Shown: in pieces, positions 35,336 through 42,917 of the stretch | Layout: every line of letters begins with the position of its first letter | How positions within the stretch are numbered: the stretch's first letter is position 1 | From: Psychromarinibacter sp048262455 | Lineage (GTDB): Bacteria; Pseudomonadota; Alphaproteobacteria; Rhodobacterales; Rhodobacteraceae | Direction of reading: 5' to 3' | Length of the DNA stretch: 64,000 nucleotides | Assembly (NCBI GenBank): GCA_048262455.1 | Contig: JBLXFD010000011.1 | Location: 66,438 to 130,437 of the forward strand | Notes under the pieces: model-generated | Told to the model about the DNA's origin: nothing | Database searches by the model: none | Seen by the model: only the letters and a program-made list of their open reading frames with translations | Program-made: the position numbers and the translations under genes

Positions 35336-36862
35336 ATGCGAGCCATTTTCGTCCTGTTCGACACCCTCAACCGGCATTTCCTGCAGCCCTACGGCGGCGA
35401 CCAGGTGGAGACGCCGAACTTCCGCCGCCTCGCCGAGCGCTCCGTGCGGTTCGACAACCACTACGTCGGCTCGCTGCCCTGCATGCCCGCCCGGCGCGAC
35501 CTGCAGACCGGGCGGCTGAACTTCCTGCACCGCAGTTGGGGGCCGCTGGAGCCCTTCGACCAGTCGATGCCGAAGATCCTGAAGCACGCCGGCGTATACA
35601 GCCACATGATCACCGACCACTACCACTACTGGGAGGTGGGCGGCGCCGGCTACCTGAACACCTACGGCAGCGTCGAGATGGTGCGCGGGCAGGAGGGGGA
35701 CCTGTGGAAGGCGGAACTGTCGCCGCCGCTGGACGACTGGCGCGCGCAGTACCACCCCGCGCAGTTCAGCGGCACGCCCGGCACCATGCCCTTCCACAAC
35801 ATCGTCAACCGCGCCGAGATCCGGCAGGAGGCGGACTTTCCCTCCAGCCAGTGCTTCGAGCTTGGCTGCGACTTCCTCGACCGCAACAGCAAGGCGGACA
35901 ACTGGCTGCTGCAGATCGAGACCTTCGACCCGCACGAGCCGTTCCACGCGCCAGAGCGGCTGCGCGAAGACTTCCCCACCGACTGGGACGGCCCGGTGCG
36001 CGACTGGCCGCCCTACGGCCCCGTGACCGAGGACGAGGCCGAGGCCGGCGAGATGCGCGCCAACTACAAGGCCCTGCTGGCCCATTGCGACGAGCAGCTG
36101 GGCCGGCTGCTGGACAAGATGGACGCGCTGGGCATGTGGGAGGACACGGTGCTGATCGTCTCCACCGACCACGGCTACCTGACGGGAGAACACGGCTGGT
36201 GGGCCAAGAACCGGATGCCGGCCTACCAGGAGATCGCCCATATCCCGCTGTTCGTGCACCACCCGGACCACGCCGCCCGCGACGGCAGCGCCTGTGCCGC
36301 GCTGACCCAGACCATGGACCTGATGCCGACGCTGCTGGAGGTTTTCGGCGCCGAGGTTCCCGCCAGCGTGCGCGGCAAGTCCCTGCTGCCGCTGCTGGCG
36401 GACCCCGGGGCAGAGGGGCACGAGGCGGTGATCTTCGGCTATTTCGGCGGCGCGGTGAACGTGACCGACGGCCGCCACAGCTACTTCCGCTACCCCGCGG
36501 ACCTGCTGGACCAGGAGCTGTACCAGTACACGCTGATGCCGGCGCACATGCTGGTGACCTTTACCCGCGAGGAGTTGCAGGGCGCCACGCTGGTCCGCGA
36601 CCTGCCCTATGCCGAGGGGTGCCCGGTGCTGCGGGTGCCCGTGGTTCCGGGCTCGCCCTGGTACAAGTCGCACGGCCCCGCGGTGATCGCGCAGACGCCC
36701 TCGCTGCTGTTCGATCTCTGTGCCGATCCCGGCCAGCAGGCGCCGCTGGACGACGCGGCCGCCACCGCGCGCCTGTCCCGCTTGCTCTGCGCCGAGATGC
36801 GGCGCAACGATGCCCCGCCCGAGGCGTTCTCCCGCCTCGGCCTGACCCTCGAGGAGGCCTGA
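35336..36862 (+). CDS. Sulfatase-fold hydrolase, cytosolic (module 2)
   Basis: A 508-residue sulfatase-superfamily enzyme starting MRAIFVLFDTLNRHFLQPYG. The formylglycine motif C-M-P-A-R is near residues 49-53 and the metal-site motif STDHGYLTGEHGWWAKNR near 276-293. As in the paralogue at 13313, the first metal segment has one Asp (FDTLN) and there is no signal peptide. Most of its length aligns with the paralogue (HYVGSLPCMPARRDL, NFLHRSWGPLEPFD, ALTQTMDLMPTLLEV). It probably hydrolyses a sulfate ester, or possibly another monoester, of the imported compound. No sulfatase-maturing enzyme gene is in the window. Confidence 0.88.
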   Translation: MRAIFVLFDTLNRHFLQPYGGDQVETPNFRRLAERSVRFDNHYVGSLPCMPARRDLQTGRLNFLHRSWGPLEPFDQSMPKILKHAGVYSHMITDHYHYWEVGGAGYLNTYGSVEMVRGQEGDLWKAELSPPLDDWRAQYHPAQFSGTPGTMPFHNIVNRAEIRQEADFPSSQCFELGCDFLDRNSKADNWLLQIETFDPHEPFHAPERLREDFPTDWDGPVRDWPPYGPVTEDEAEAGEMRANYKALLAHCDEQLGRLLDKMDALGMWEDTVLIVSTDHGYLTGEHGWWAKNRMPAYQEIAHIPLFVHHPDHAARDGSACAALTQTMDLMPTLLEVFGAEVPASVRGKSLLPLLADPGAEGHEAVIFGYFGGAVNVTDGRHSYFRYPADLLDQELYQYTLMPAHMLVTFTREELQGATLVRDLPYAEGCPVLRVPVVPGSPWYKSHGPAVIAQTPSLLFDLCADPGQQAPLDDAAATARLSRLLCAEMRRNDAPPEAFSRLGLTLEEA

Positions 36863-36863
36863 G

Positions 36864-37913
36864 ATGGCGCGAGTGACGGTTCGAAATCTTCGCAAGGCCT
36901 TCGGCGAGGTCGAGGTGCTGCACGGGCTGGACGTGGATGTCGCGGACGGCGAGTTCATCGCCGTGCTGGGGGAATCCGGCTGCGGCAAGTCCACCTTCCT
37001 GCGCATCGTCGCGGGTCTGGAGGACGCGAGCGGCGGTGCGATCGAGATTGACGGGCGCGAGGTGACGCACCTGACCCCGAAGGACCGCGACATTGCCATG
37101 GTGTTCCAGACCTACGCGCTCTACCCGCACATGAGCGTACGCGAGAACATCGAGTTCCCGCTGGAGGTGCTGAACCTGCCCAAGGAAGAGCGGACCCGCC
37201 GTTCCGACACCGCCGCCTCGATGCTGAACCTGACGCCCTACATCGACCGCAAGCCCCGCGACCTGTCCGGCGGCCAGCGCCAGCGCGTCGCCATGGCGCG
37301 GGCCATCGTGCGCGAGCCCAAGGTCTTCCTCTTCGACGAGCCGCTGTCGAACCTCGACGCCAAGCTGCGGGTGCAGATGCGCGGCGAGATCCGCCGTCTG
37401 CAGCAGCGGCTGGGGGTGACGGCGATCTACGTGACCCACGACCAGGTCGAGGCGCTGACCATGGCGGACCGGGTCATGCTGCTGAACGCCGGCCGGATCG
37501 AGCAGTTCGCCCCGCCGCTGGAGCTGTACGACCGCCCCGCCAGCGTCTTCGCGGCGGCCTTCATCGGCAGCCCGCCGATGAACCTGTTCGACGCCGAGGC
37601 GACCTCGGGGGGCACGGTCGAGGCGCTGCAGACCCGCTTTGCCATGCCCGGCACACCGCCGGGACGGGTGACCCTTGGCTTCCGGCCCGAGCACGTGCAA
37701 CTGGCCGCCCCCGGCGCCGGGCAGATCGAGGGGCGGGTGCAGGCGATCGAGAACACCGGCGACCGGGTGATCGTGCTGGTGGAGGCCGCGGGGCAGGAGC
37801 TGAACGTCGCCACGGCAGAGCGCCTTGCCGCCCGCCCCGGCGACGCGGTCAGCCTGACGGTGGCGCCGGAGCATCTGCACCTGTTCGACGGCGAGACCGG
37901 GCGCCGGATCTAG
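36864..37913 (+). CDS. CUT1-type sugar ABC transporter ATP-binding protein (module 2)
   Basis: A 349-residue ATPase: Walker A GESGCGKST near residue 38, Q-loop VFQTYALYPHMS near 80, signature LSGGQRQRVAMARAI near 135, Walker B FLFDEPLSNLD near 155, switch THDQVEALT near 190, and a C-terminal TOBE domain from ~240. It starts one base after the sulfatase stop and ends the six-gene operon. Walker A differs from the module-1 ATPase (GPSGCGKST), while the Q-loop and signature are almost identical. Confidence 0.93.
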   Translation: MARVTVRNLRKAFGEVEVLHGLDVDVADGEFIAVLGESGCGKSTFLRIVAGLEDASGGAIEIDGREVTHLTPKDRDIAMVFQTYALYPHMSVRENIEFPLEVLNLPKEERTRRSDTAASMLNLTPYIDRKPRDLSGGQRQRVAMARAIVREPKVFLFDEPLSNLDAKLRVQMRGEIRRLQQRLGVTAIYVTHDQVEALTMADRVMLLNAGRIEQFAPPLELYDRPASVFAAAFIGSPPMNLFDAEATSGGTVEALQTRFAMPGTPPGRVTLGFRPEHVQLAAPGAGQIEGRVQAIENTGDRVIVLVEAAGQELNVATAERLAARPGDAVSLTVAPEHLHLFDGETGRRI

Positions 37914-37932
37914 CCTCTCGGGCCCGGCCGCC

Positions 37933-37954
37933 GGCTGCGTCTTCGGGCGCAGCC
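37933..37954 (+). terminator. Hairpin ending module 2
   Basis: A 9-bp stem (37933-37941 with 37946-37954, one T-G wobble) closed by a TTCG tetraloop, 20 bases past the ATPase stop. It is followed by C-rich sequence rather than a T-run, so termination may need Rho. Confidence 0.55.
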
Positions 37955-38051
37955 CCCCGTCAGGATATCCTTAGGTATAGTAGCCGCACCGTTTGGGACG
38001 CCGGTTATCCCTTTGCGCAAATGCCCTTCGGCGTGACCTCCGATATTTAAA

Positions 38052-38069
38052 GTTCAACACAGATTGAAC
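38052..38069. promoter_or_regulatory. Inverted repeat upstream of the small-protein pair
   Basis: A perfect 6-bp repeat GTTCAA-CACAGA-TTGAAC lies 18 bases before the start of the 49-residue ORF. It could be an operator or a leader hairpin close to the ribosome-binding site. A further perfect palindrome AGGATATCCT sits at 37962-37971 in the same AT-richer gap. Confidence 0.45.
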
Positions 38070-38087
38070 GCAGGTCAGGAGCCGAAA

Positions 38088-38237
38088 ATGACTAGATCGA
38101 CTTATTGCCGCATTGCTCGTGCCCGTCGCGTCCGGGCGCTTTACCACCTCTGGTCCTTGCAGCCCCGCGTGACGATCCGCCCCGGGAGCATCCTCGCCCA
38201 TCCCGCCGCCACTCCTGCGATGGGAGACCCGGCATGA
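38088..38237 (+). CDS. Small basic protein, 49 residues, coupled to the next gene
   Basis: Read directly from the sequence: ATG at 38088 is preceded by AGGAGCCGAAA, a good ribosome-binding site, and the frame stays open for 49 codons to TGA. That stop overlaps the ATG of the next gene (ATGA at 38234-38237), the usual sign of translational coupling. The N-terminal half is rich in Arg (CRIARARRVRALYHLWSLQP) and could form an amphipathic helix; the rest is Pro- and Ala-rich. I do not recognise a family. It may be a true small protein or a leader peptide controlling its neighbour. Confidence 0.5.
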   Translation: MTRSTYCRIARARRVRALYHLWSLQPRVTIRPGSILAHPAATPAMGDPA

Positions 38238-38506
38238 CCCTGGCCCTGATGTTTGCATCCCTTGTCGCCGGCGGCTCCTGCGGGCTTTGCGCCTTCCATT
38301 CCGGCTACGGCCTGATCGAGTCGCTGGTGATCTACGCGGTGGCGGGGCAGGTGATCATGCTGGTCGCCCCCTTCCTCGCCCGGGTCCTGAGGCCCCGGAA
38401 GTACCTGCGGCAGATGCCGGACCTGTCGGACCTGACGCGCCGGCATACCGAGGCTCTGTCGTCGCTGCGGAAGATCGCGCAGTACGATGATCTGCAATGG
38501 CAATGA
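38234..38506 (+). CDS. Small membrane protein of unknown function
   Basis: A 90-residue protein; start at 38234 (MTLALMFASLVAGGSCGLCA) is preceded by TGGGAGACCCGGC and overlaps the stop of the 49-residue ORF. Two hydrophobic helices are predicted, about residues 3-20 and 28-52, with a basic loop after them (RVLRPRKYLRQM) and a soluble C-terminal helix ending YDDLQWQ. The Cys residues at 16 and 19 are spaced as C-x2-C near the end of the first helix. No family is recognised. A longer frame upstream would overlap the coupled ORF and is less likely. Confidence 0.6.
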   Translation: MTLALMFASLVAGGSCGLCAFHSGYGLIESLVIYAVAGQVIMLVAPFLARVLRPRKYLRQMPDLSDLTRRHTEALSSLRKIAQYDDLQWQ

Positions 38507-38525
38507 GCTGACTTTGTTCGTGCCG

Positions 38526-38645
38526 TGCTCTCGGTCATAGAGGCTGTCAAAAGCCTCGAGCAACTTCAGATCCCTGCTGAAATCGAGAGTGCAATCCCTC
38601 GTTACGGACAGAACTGGGCCCGGCGCCAATGGTGCCGGGCTTTTT
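38526..38645 (+). ncRNA. Possible structured small RNA or 3' UTR element
   Basis: Within 120 bases after the small membrane protein gene there are successive stem-loops: GAGGCT/AGCCTC (38540-38557), TTCAG/CTGAA near 38565-38581, CGAG/CTCG near 38584-38601, then a strong terminator. No open frame covers them. This could be an independently made or 3'-end-processed sRNA; the call rests on hairpin density only. Confidence 0.3.
38618..38645 (+). terminator. Rho-independent terminator
   Basis: A 10-bp stem (38618-38627 with 38631-38640, one G-T wobble), loop AAT, followed directly by TTTTT. It ends the transcript from the small membrane protein region. Confidence 0.85.
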
Positions 38646-38869
38646 CCGTTTCTTAACGATCTTTAAGATATCGGATGGGAATTGCCTTCAATACTTTAGG
38701 AATTACTCTCCTATCCCTTTGATTTTCTGCCGCCCCAAAAACCTGTGGTAACCAAAACTTGGTAGGTGGCTTGGTATCCAGGCGAATATCTACCGCTTTC
38801 AAAGCAACGCTGCCCGATGGGGCGGCTTGGCGCCACGGCGCGCCCGCCAACTGGCTGCAGGAGACAATC
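38646..38869. other. AT-rich intergenic stretch before the lytic transglycosylase gene
   Basis: The first ~160 bases are clearly less GC-rich than the surroundings and contain small dyads (CTTAA/TTAAG near 38654-38669, GGTAACC, and TTGGTA twice). It probably holds the promoter of the gene at 38870. No gene is apparent. Confidence 0.5.
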
Positions 38870-39463
38870 GTGAAGCACACAATCCAGATCATCATCGCGG
38901 CGGCCACCCTGTCGCCCGCCCCGGCCAGCGCCGAGAACCTGTTTTCCTACCCGGGCAACCGGCCGGCGCAGCTGCAGCGCCAGATTAAGGCGATGGAGGA
39001 CCGGGGCGGCATCGCCTTTGCCATGCTCCAGAACGAGGCGAACTTCGCCAAGTCCGAGGGCCCGCTGGTGGTGCCGCCGCGCAAGCTGCACGGGCGGGAC
39101 ATCGCGGTCTACATCACCGACGCCAAGCGTATCGCGAAACGCCATGACGTGCCCGAGGCGCTGTTCCTCGCGCTGATCCAGCAGGAAAGCGGCTGGAACC
39201 GGCGGGCGCGGTCCAGCGCCGGGGCGATCGGGCTGGCGCAGCTGATGCCGGGCACGGCGATGTACCTGAAGGTCAACCCGCACGATCCGCTCGAGAACCT
39301 CGAAGGCGGCGCGCGCTACCTGCGGATGCAGTACGAGACCTTCGGCGACTGGCGGCTGGCGCTGGCGGCCTACAACGCCGGGCCGGGGGCGGTGCAGAAG
39401 TACGGGGGGGTGCCGCCGTACAAGGAGACCCAGAACTACATCCGGCGCATTCTCGGCGGCTGA
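38870..39463 (+). CDS. Lytic transglycosylase (SLT/GEWL fold)
   Basis: A 197-residue exported muramidase. I chose the GTG at 38870 because CAGGAGACAATC precedes it and it opens a plain signal peptide (MKHTIQIIIAAATL, cleaved near PASAE); an ATG at 38759 would add 37 residues of unlikely composition. The catalytic domain spans about 85-197: Glu106 in QQESGWN, then SSAGAIGLAQLMPGTA, LEGGARYLR and LAAYNAGPGAVQKYGG. It cleaves peptidoglycan glycan strands to 1,6-anhydro ends. It stands alone, with no secretion-system or phage genes around. Confidence 0.9.
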   Translation: MKHTIQIIIAAATLSPAPASAENLFSYPGNRPAQLQRQIKAMEDRGGIAFAMLQNEANFAKSEGPLVVPPRKLHGRDIAVYITDAKRIAKRHDVPEALFLALIQQESGWNRRARSSAGAIGLAQLMPGTAMYLKVNPHDPLENLEGGARYLRMQYETFGDWRLALAAYNAGPGAVQKYGGVPPYKETQNYIRRILGG

Positions 39464-39477
39464 TCCCGGACGCATGG

Positions 39478-39502
39478 GGCCGCGGTGTCCCGCACCGCGG
39501 CC
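39478..39502. terminator. Bidirectional hairpin between convergent genes
   Basis: A perfect 10-bp inverted repeat (39478-39487 with 39493-39502) with a 5-nt loop abuts the stop of the leftward kinase gene and follows the transglycosylase stop by 14 bases. It probably serves both genes. Confidence 0.6.
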
Positions 39503-42061
39503 TCAGGGCGCGGCGGCTTCCAAATTCTCCGCGGTGTCGCGCCAGACCTCTTCCAGCGTCTCCAGCATCTGCGGGACGCCGCCGACCTCGCCCTTCTTGC
39601 AGGCGGTCTCGATCCGCCCGAGGACCCGCGTCAGCCGCTCGGCGCCGAAGGTGCCGCAGGACCCGCTGAGCTTGTGTACTTGGCCCTGCAGCCCGGCATG
39701 ATCGCCGGCGGCGGCGCTGGCCCGGATCTCGCCCATCTGCCTTTCGCCATCGGCGCGGAAGGCATCGAACAGCCGCGCGGCCTTTTCCCGCCCGACGACA
39801 GAGACGAGTTCGGCGATCTGGGCGTGGTTCAGCAGGTCCGGCTGCGGCGCGGCCCCGGGCGCATCGCGCCCGCCCGCGCCCGGTCCGCCAAGCTCCGCCG
39901 CCACCCCGGCCAGCACGTCGCGCAGCTTCTGCGCCTGCACCGGCTTGACGAGACAGCCGTCCATCCCCGCCCGGGTGAATTCCTCCAGCTCCTTCGGCAT
40001 GGCGTGGGCCGTGACCGCGTAGATCGGCACCTGCGCTGAGAGCGAGCGGGAAGAGCGGATCATCTGCGTCGCCTCGATGCCGTTCATGTTGGGCATGCTG
40101 ATGTCCATCAGGATCAGGTCGAAGTGCCGCTCGCTGGCCTTGTGGACCCCCTCGAACCCGTTCGCCGCGGTGGTGACCCGGTGCCCCTCGCGGTGGATCA
40201 TCGCCTGCAGCAGTTCGCGGTTGATCTCGTTGTCCTCGACCAGAAGGATGTTCAGTTCCGCCCCCGGCCGGCCCGCGTCCGCTTGCGGGCGGGCCTTCGG
40301 CCGGGTGCCCCGGGCCTGCGCCAGCGGCAGCGTCACCTCGACGCGGAAGGTGCTGCCCTTGCGGGGCGCGCTGTCGCAGGTCAGCGTGCCGCCCATTCCC
40401 CGGACCAGCCGCCGAACGATGCCAAGCCCCAGCCCGGTGCCGGTTGCCGTCCGCTCGTAGGGGGATTCCAGCGTCACGAAATCCTCGAAGATCCGGTCCA
40501 GGTTGTCGGCTGCGATGCCGATCCCGGTGTCCTCGACCGAGAAGCGCAGCGCGACGAGGTCGCCTTTCGGTTCTGCGCGGGTGCGCAGGGTCACCTGGCC
40601 GCTGGAGGTGAACTTGATCGCGTTGCTCAGCAGGTTCGTCAGGATCTGCTGCAGCCCCCGCAGGTCCCCCACCGCGCGCACGTCCGGCCCCTCGTGTTCG
40701 GCCAGCAGCGTGTTGTTGCGGGCGCCGGCCAGCGGGCGCAGGCTGTCCAGCAGGGTATCGGCGAGATCGGTGACGCCGATTTCCTCCGGCACCGCCTCGC
40801 GCTCGCCGCTGTCCAGCCGCTCGATGGTCAGCACGTCGTTCACGTGGCCCAGCAGGATCCGGCTGGAGGTCTCGGCGATGTCGACGTAGCGCTGCTGCGC
40901 CTTGTCCAGCGGGCTGTCCTTCATCAGGTCGAGCGAGGACATGATGCCGTTCAGCGGCGTCCGCATCTCGTGGCTCATCATGGCGAAGAACTTGGACTTC
41001 TCGCGCACCGCCTCCAGCGCGTCGTCGCGCGCCTTCTTCAGCTCTGCCTCGTCCTCGCGCTGCCGGGTGATGTCGCGCATATAGGAGACGAAGTTGGGCC
41101 CGTTCTCTCCCGTGGTCTCGGAGATCGAGATCTCGATGGGAAAGACATGCCCGTCCGCGTGCAGCGCCGCCAGTTCCATCCGCCCGGCATCGACCACGCT
41201 GGATTTCCTGCCCGCGATGTACTGGGCGAACTTGGTGGAATGGGCCTCGCGGAATTCCTCGGGGATCAGGGTGGTGACGATGGGCTTGCCGATGATGTCC
41301 TCGCGCCGGTGGCCGAAGACCTGTTCGGCCGAGCCGTTGAAATCGGTGATAAGCCCTTCCTCGTTTACCACGACGATGGCGTCGAGCGAGGCGCGCAGCG
41401 TCGAGTTGAAGCGCCGGTTCGCGGCCTCGATCTCCCGCGTCTTGCGGTTCAGCTCGCGCTTCTGCGACTGCTGCCATGCCAGGGCGAGGAACAGCGCCAG
41501 GAAGGTCACCGGCGCCGCCACCGCGATCAGCATCAGCAGCCGCGAGATTTCGAACCGCTTGGCATCGGCGGTCTTCGACGAGATATCGATGCCGCCGACG
41601 GCCAGCCCGCGGGTCGCCTGTGCGATCGGCTCCATCATCCGGTCGAGGCCGGGCATGGCCGCGACAAGATCCGCGTCGGGACCGTCGATGGTGTCGACGG
41701 TCTCGGCAAGGAATTTCAGCAGCGTTTTGTGCAGGTGGTGCAGGTGCGGGGAGGTGTGCACCAGCGCCGCGTTGTGGCTGTCACGGATCAGTTCGACCCG
41801 GCTGTAGAAGATGTCGTAGCCCTTGCGAAGCTCGGGCAGGGCAGCGGCGCCGTCCCTCAGCACCTCCTTCGCTGCGCTGCGCATCTTGAGGAAATCCACC
41901 TCCAGTTGCGAGAGGTTCCACTGCACGTTGTCGACCGGGGCCGTCTGCAGGTCGCGCACGCGGTCTGCAAGCTGCCATGACAGGAAGGCCATCAGGCACA
42001 GGCCCGCAAGGATGACCGTGATATTCGCGTAGCGCAGGATATTCAGCCGGTGCAGCTTCAT
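39503..42061 (-). CDS. Hybrid sensor histidine kinase with PAS, receiver and Hpt domains
   Basis: An 852-residue inner-membrane sensor. TM1 is at ~9-30 and TM2 at ~173-195, enclosing a ~140-residue periplasmic helical domain rich in His and Leu. A PAS domain follows (~218-335), then the dimerisation domain with phospho-acceptor His364 (MMSHEMRTPLNG), the ATPase domain with DTGIGI (511-516) and GTGLGLGI (541-548), a receiver domain with Asp653 (LMDISMPNMNG), and a C-terminal Hpt with His796 (QVHKLSGSCG). This His-Asp-His chain should pass phosphate to a separate regulator, most simply the LuxR-type protein encoded at 42918. The SUOX-fold gene upstream on the same strand may encode its periplasmic partner. 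Start at 42061 avoids overlap with that gene. Confidence 0.92.
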   Translation of the reverse strand: MKLHRLNILRYANITVILAGLCLMAFLSWQLADRVRDLQTAPVDNVQWNLSQLEVDFLKMRSAAKEVLRDGAAALPELRKGYDIFYSRVELIRDSHNAALVHTSPHLHHLHKTLLKFLAETVDTIDGPDADLVAAMPGLDRMMEPIAQATRGLAVGGIDISSKTADAKRFEISRLLMLIAVAAPVTFLALFLALAWQQSQKRELNRKTREIEAANRRFNSTLRASLDAIVVVNEEGLITDFNGSAEQVFGHRREDIIGKPIVTTLIPEEFREAHSTKFAQYIAGRKSSVVDAGRMELAALHADGHVFPIEISISETTGENGPNFVSYMRDITRQREDEAELKKARDDALEAVREKSKFFAMMSHEMRTPLNGIMSSLDLMKDSPLDKAQQRYVDIAETSSRILLGHVNDVLTIERLDSGEREAVPEEIGVTDLADTLLDSLRPLAGARNNTLLAEHEGPDVRAVGDLRGLQQILTNLLSNAIKFTSSGQVTLRTRAEPKGDLVALRFSVEDTGIGIAADNLDRIFEDFVTLESPYERTATGTGLGLGIVRRLVRGMGGTLTCDSAPRKGSTFRVEVTLPLAQARGTRPKARPQADAGRPGAELNILLVEDNEINRELLQAMIHREGHRVTTAANGFEGVHKASERHFDLILMDISMPNMNGIEATQMIRSSRSLSAQVPIYAVTAHAMPKELEEFTRAGMDGCLVKPVQAQKLRDVLAGVAAELGGPGAGGRDAPGAAPQPDLLNHAQIAELVSVVGREKAARLFDAFRADGERQMGEIRASAAAGDHAGLQGQVHKLSGSCGTFGAERLTRVLGRIETACKKGEVGGVPQMLETLEEVWRDTAENLEAAAP

Positions 42062-42101
42062 CCGCCCGCGGTCGTCCCTGCCATGGCCGTGCCCGCCGCC
42101 A

Positions 42102-42629
42102 TCACTCCACCACGATCCGGTCAAGCTGCCAGATGCTGCGGCTGTAGATCACCTCGGACCTGTAGGCGGCGTCGCTGTCGTAGGGGTAGACCACCCACAG
42201 CGGCCCCTTCTCGCGCCGCGACATGTAGTCGCCGTTGTTCATGTAGGCGATGATCGGGCCGTTCTCGACGGCGTCGCTGACCGGGATCTCCACCGCGTAG
42301 TCGTTGATGGCCACCGCGCTTACGACGCTGCCCTCGCTGCCGATCGCCTCGAGGAAATCCTTCAGCTGCACGCCGCGGAAGGTCTGGCTGCCCTCGGTCC
42401 AGATGGTTTCCGTCTCGAACTCGGTGGCGGGCAGGGACTCCAGCATCCCGATGTCGAACTGCGCCGTGTCCCCGGCGTTGGTCCTGGCGATCTTGCCGCT
42501 GACCGTCAGCACCACGGGGCCTGTGGGGGCCGCAAGGTCGCCTTCACCGGCCACGGCCATGCTGGCCAGGCCTACGAACATCGCGGTCATCGCGCCCTTG
42601 GCGCTGCGAAGCAGGTGGGTTTGGGACAT
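42102..42629 (-). CDS. Secreted small SUOX-fold (molybdopterin-binding-like) protein
   Basis: A 175-residue protein with a signal peptide ending near residue 28 (LASMAVAGEG). The remainder resembles the oxidoreductase molybdopterin-binding (SUOX) fold: ETIWTEGSQTFRGVQLKDFL, AINDYAVEIPVSD, IAYMNNGDYMSRREKGPLWV and YSRSIWQLDRI. The whole protein has no cysteine, so it lacks the Cys ligand of true molybdenum enzymes and is probably not catalytic. It is co-transcribed with the hybrid kinase 40 bases downstream. A sensory role in the periplasm, feeding the kinase, is a fair inference. Confidence 0.8.
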   Translation of the reverse strand: MSQTHLLRSAKGAMTAMFVGLASMAVAGEGDLAAPTGPVVLTVSGKIARTNAGDTAQFDIGMLESLPATEFETETIWTEGSQTFRGVQLKDFLEAIGSEGSVVSAVAINDYAVEIPVSDAVENGPIIAYMNNGDYMSRREKGPLWVVYPYDSDAAYRSEVIYSRSIWQLDRIVVE

Positions 42630-42700
42630 CGTCTACCTTCCTTGTAACCTCGGGGCGCGTTTATCGCCGGCCCATGATGAATTTACGGGCAACAATCGGG

Positions 42701-42716
42701 TATTGCACCGGCAATA
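42701..42716. promoter_or_regulatory. Palindrome in the divergent promoter of the phosphorelay
   Basis: A perfect inverted repeat TATTGC-ACCG-GCAATA within the 288-bp gap between the leftward SUOX-fold/kinase operon (start 42629) and the rightward LuxR-type gene (start 42918). The position suits an operator for autoregulation by the response regulator. The rest of the gap shows no gene. Confidence 0.5.
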
Positions 42717-42917
42717 AGGGATATGGCTTCTATACGAAAGGATAGGCGCGGGGTCGCAGGCGTATGGTGAACGCCTTGGAAACTTGCCAGATGGTACTCC
42801 GCTGGTTATCGCCACTCCGCATAGGTTCATCCCGCCCCGGCCGGCACCTTTTGATTAACGACAGTCGAAACGGGCGGGGCGACAAGGTTGGAAACGAACT
42901 GCGATAGGCACCGCTTC

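Noticed and set aside
33701..37099. Long open frame (over 1100 codons) on the minus strand across module 2
   Set aside because: It is antisense to four well-supported genes in high-GC DNA, where the opposite strand is often open by codon bias; its translation is rich in Arg, His and Gln with no recognisable domain.
38870..39463. Prophage or secretion-system remnant
   Set aside because: Only a single lytic transglycosylase is present; no holin, structural, integrase or VirB-type genes surround it.
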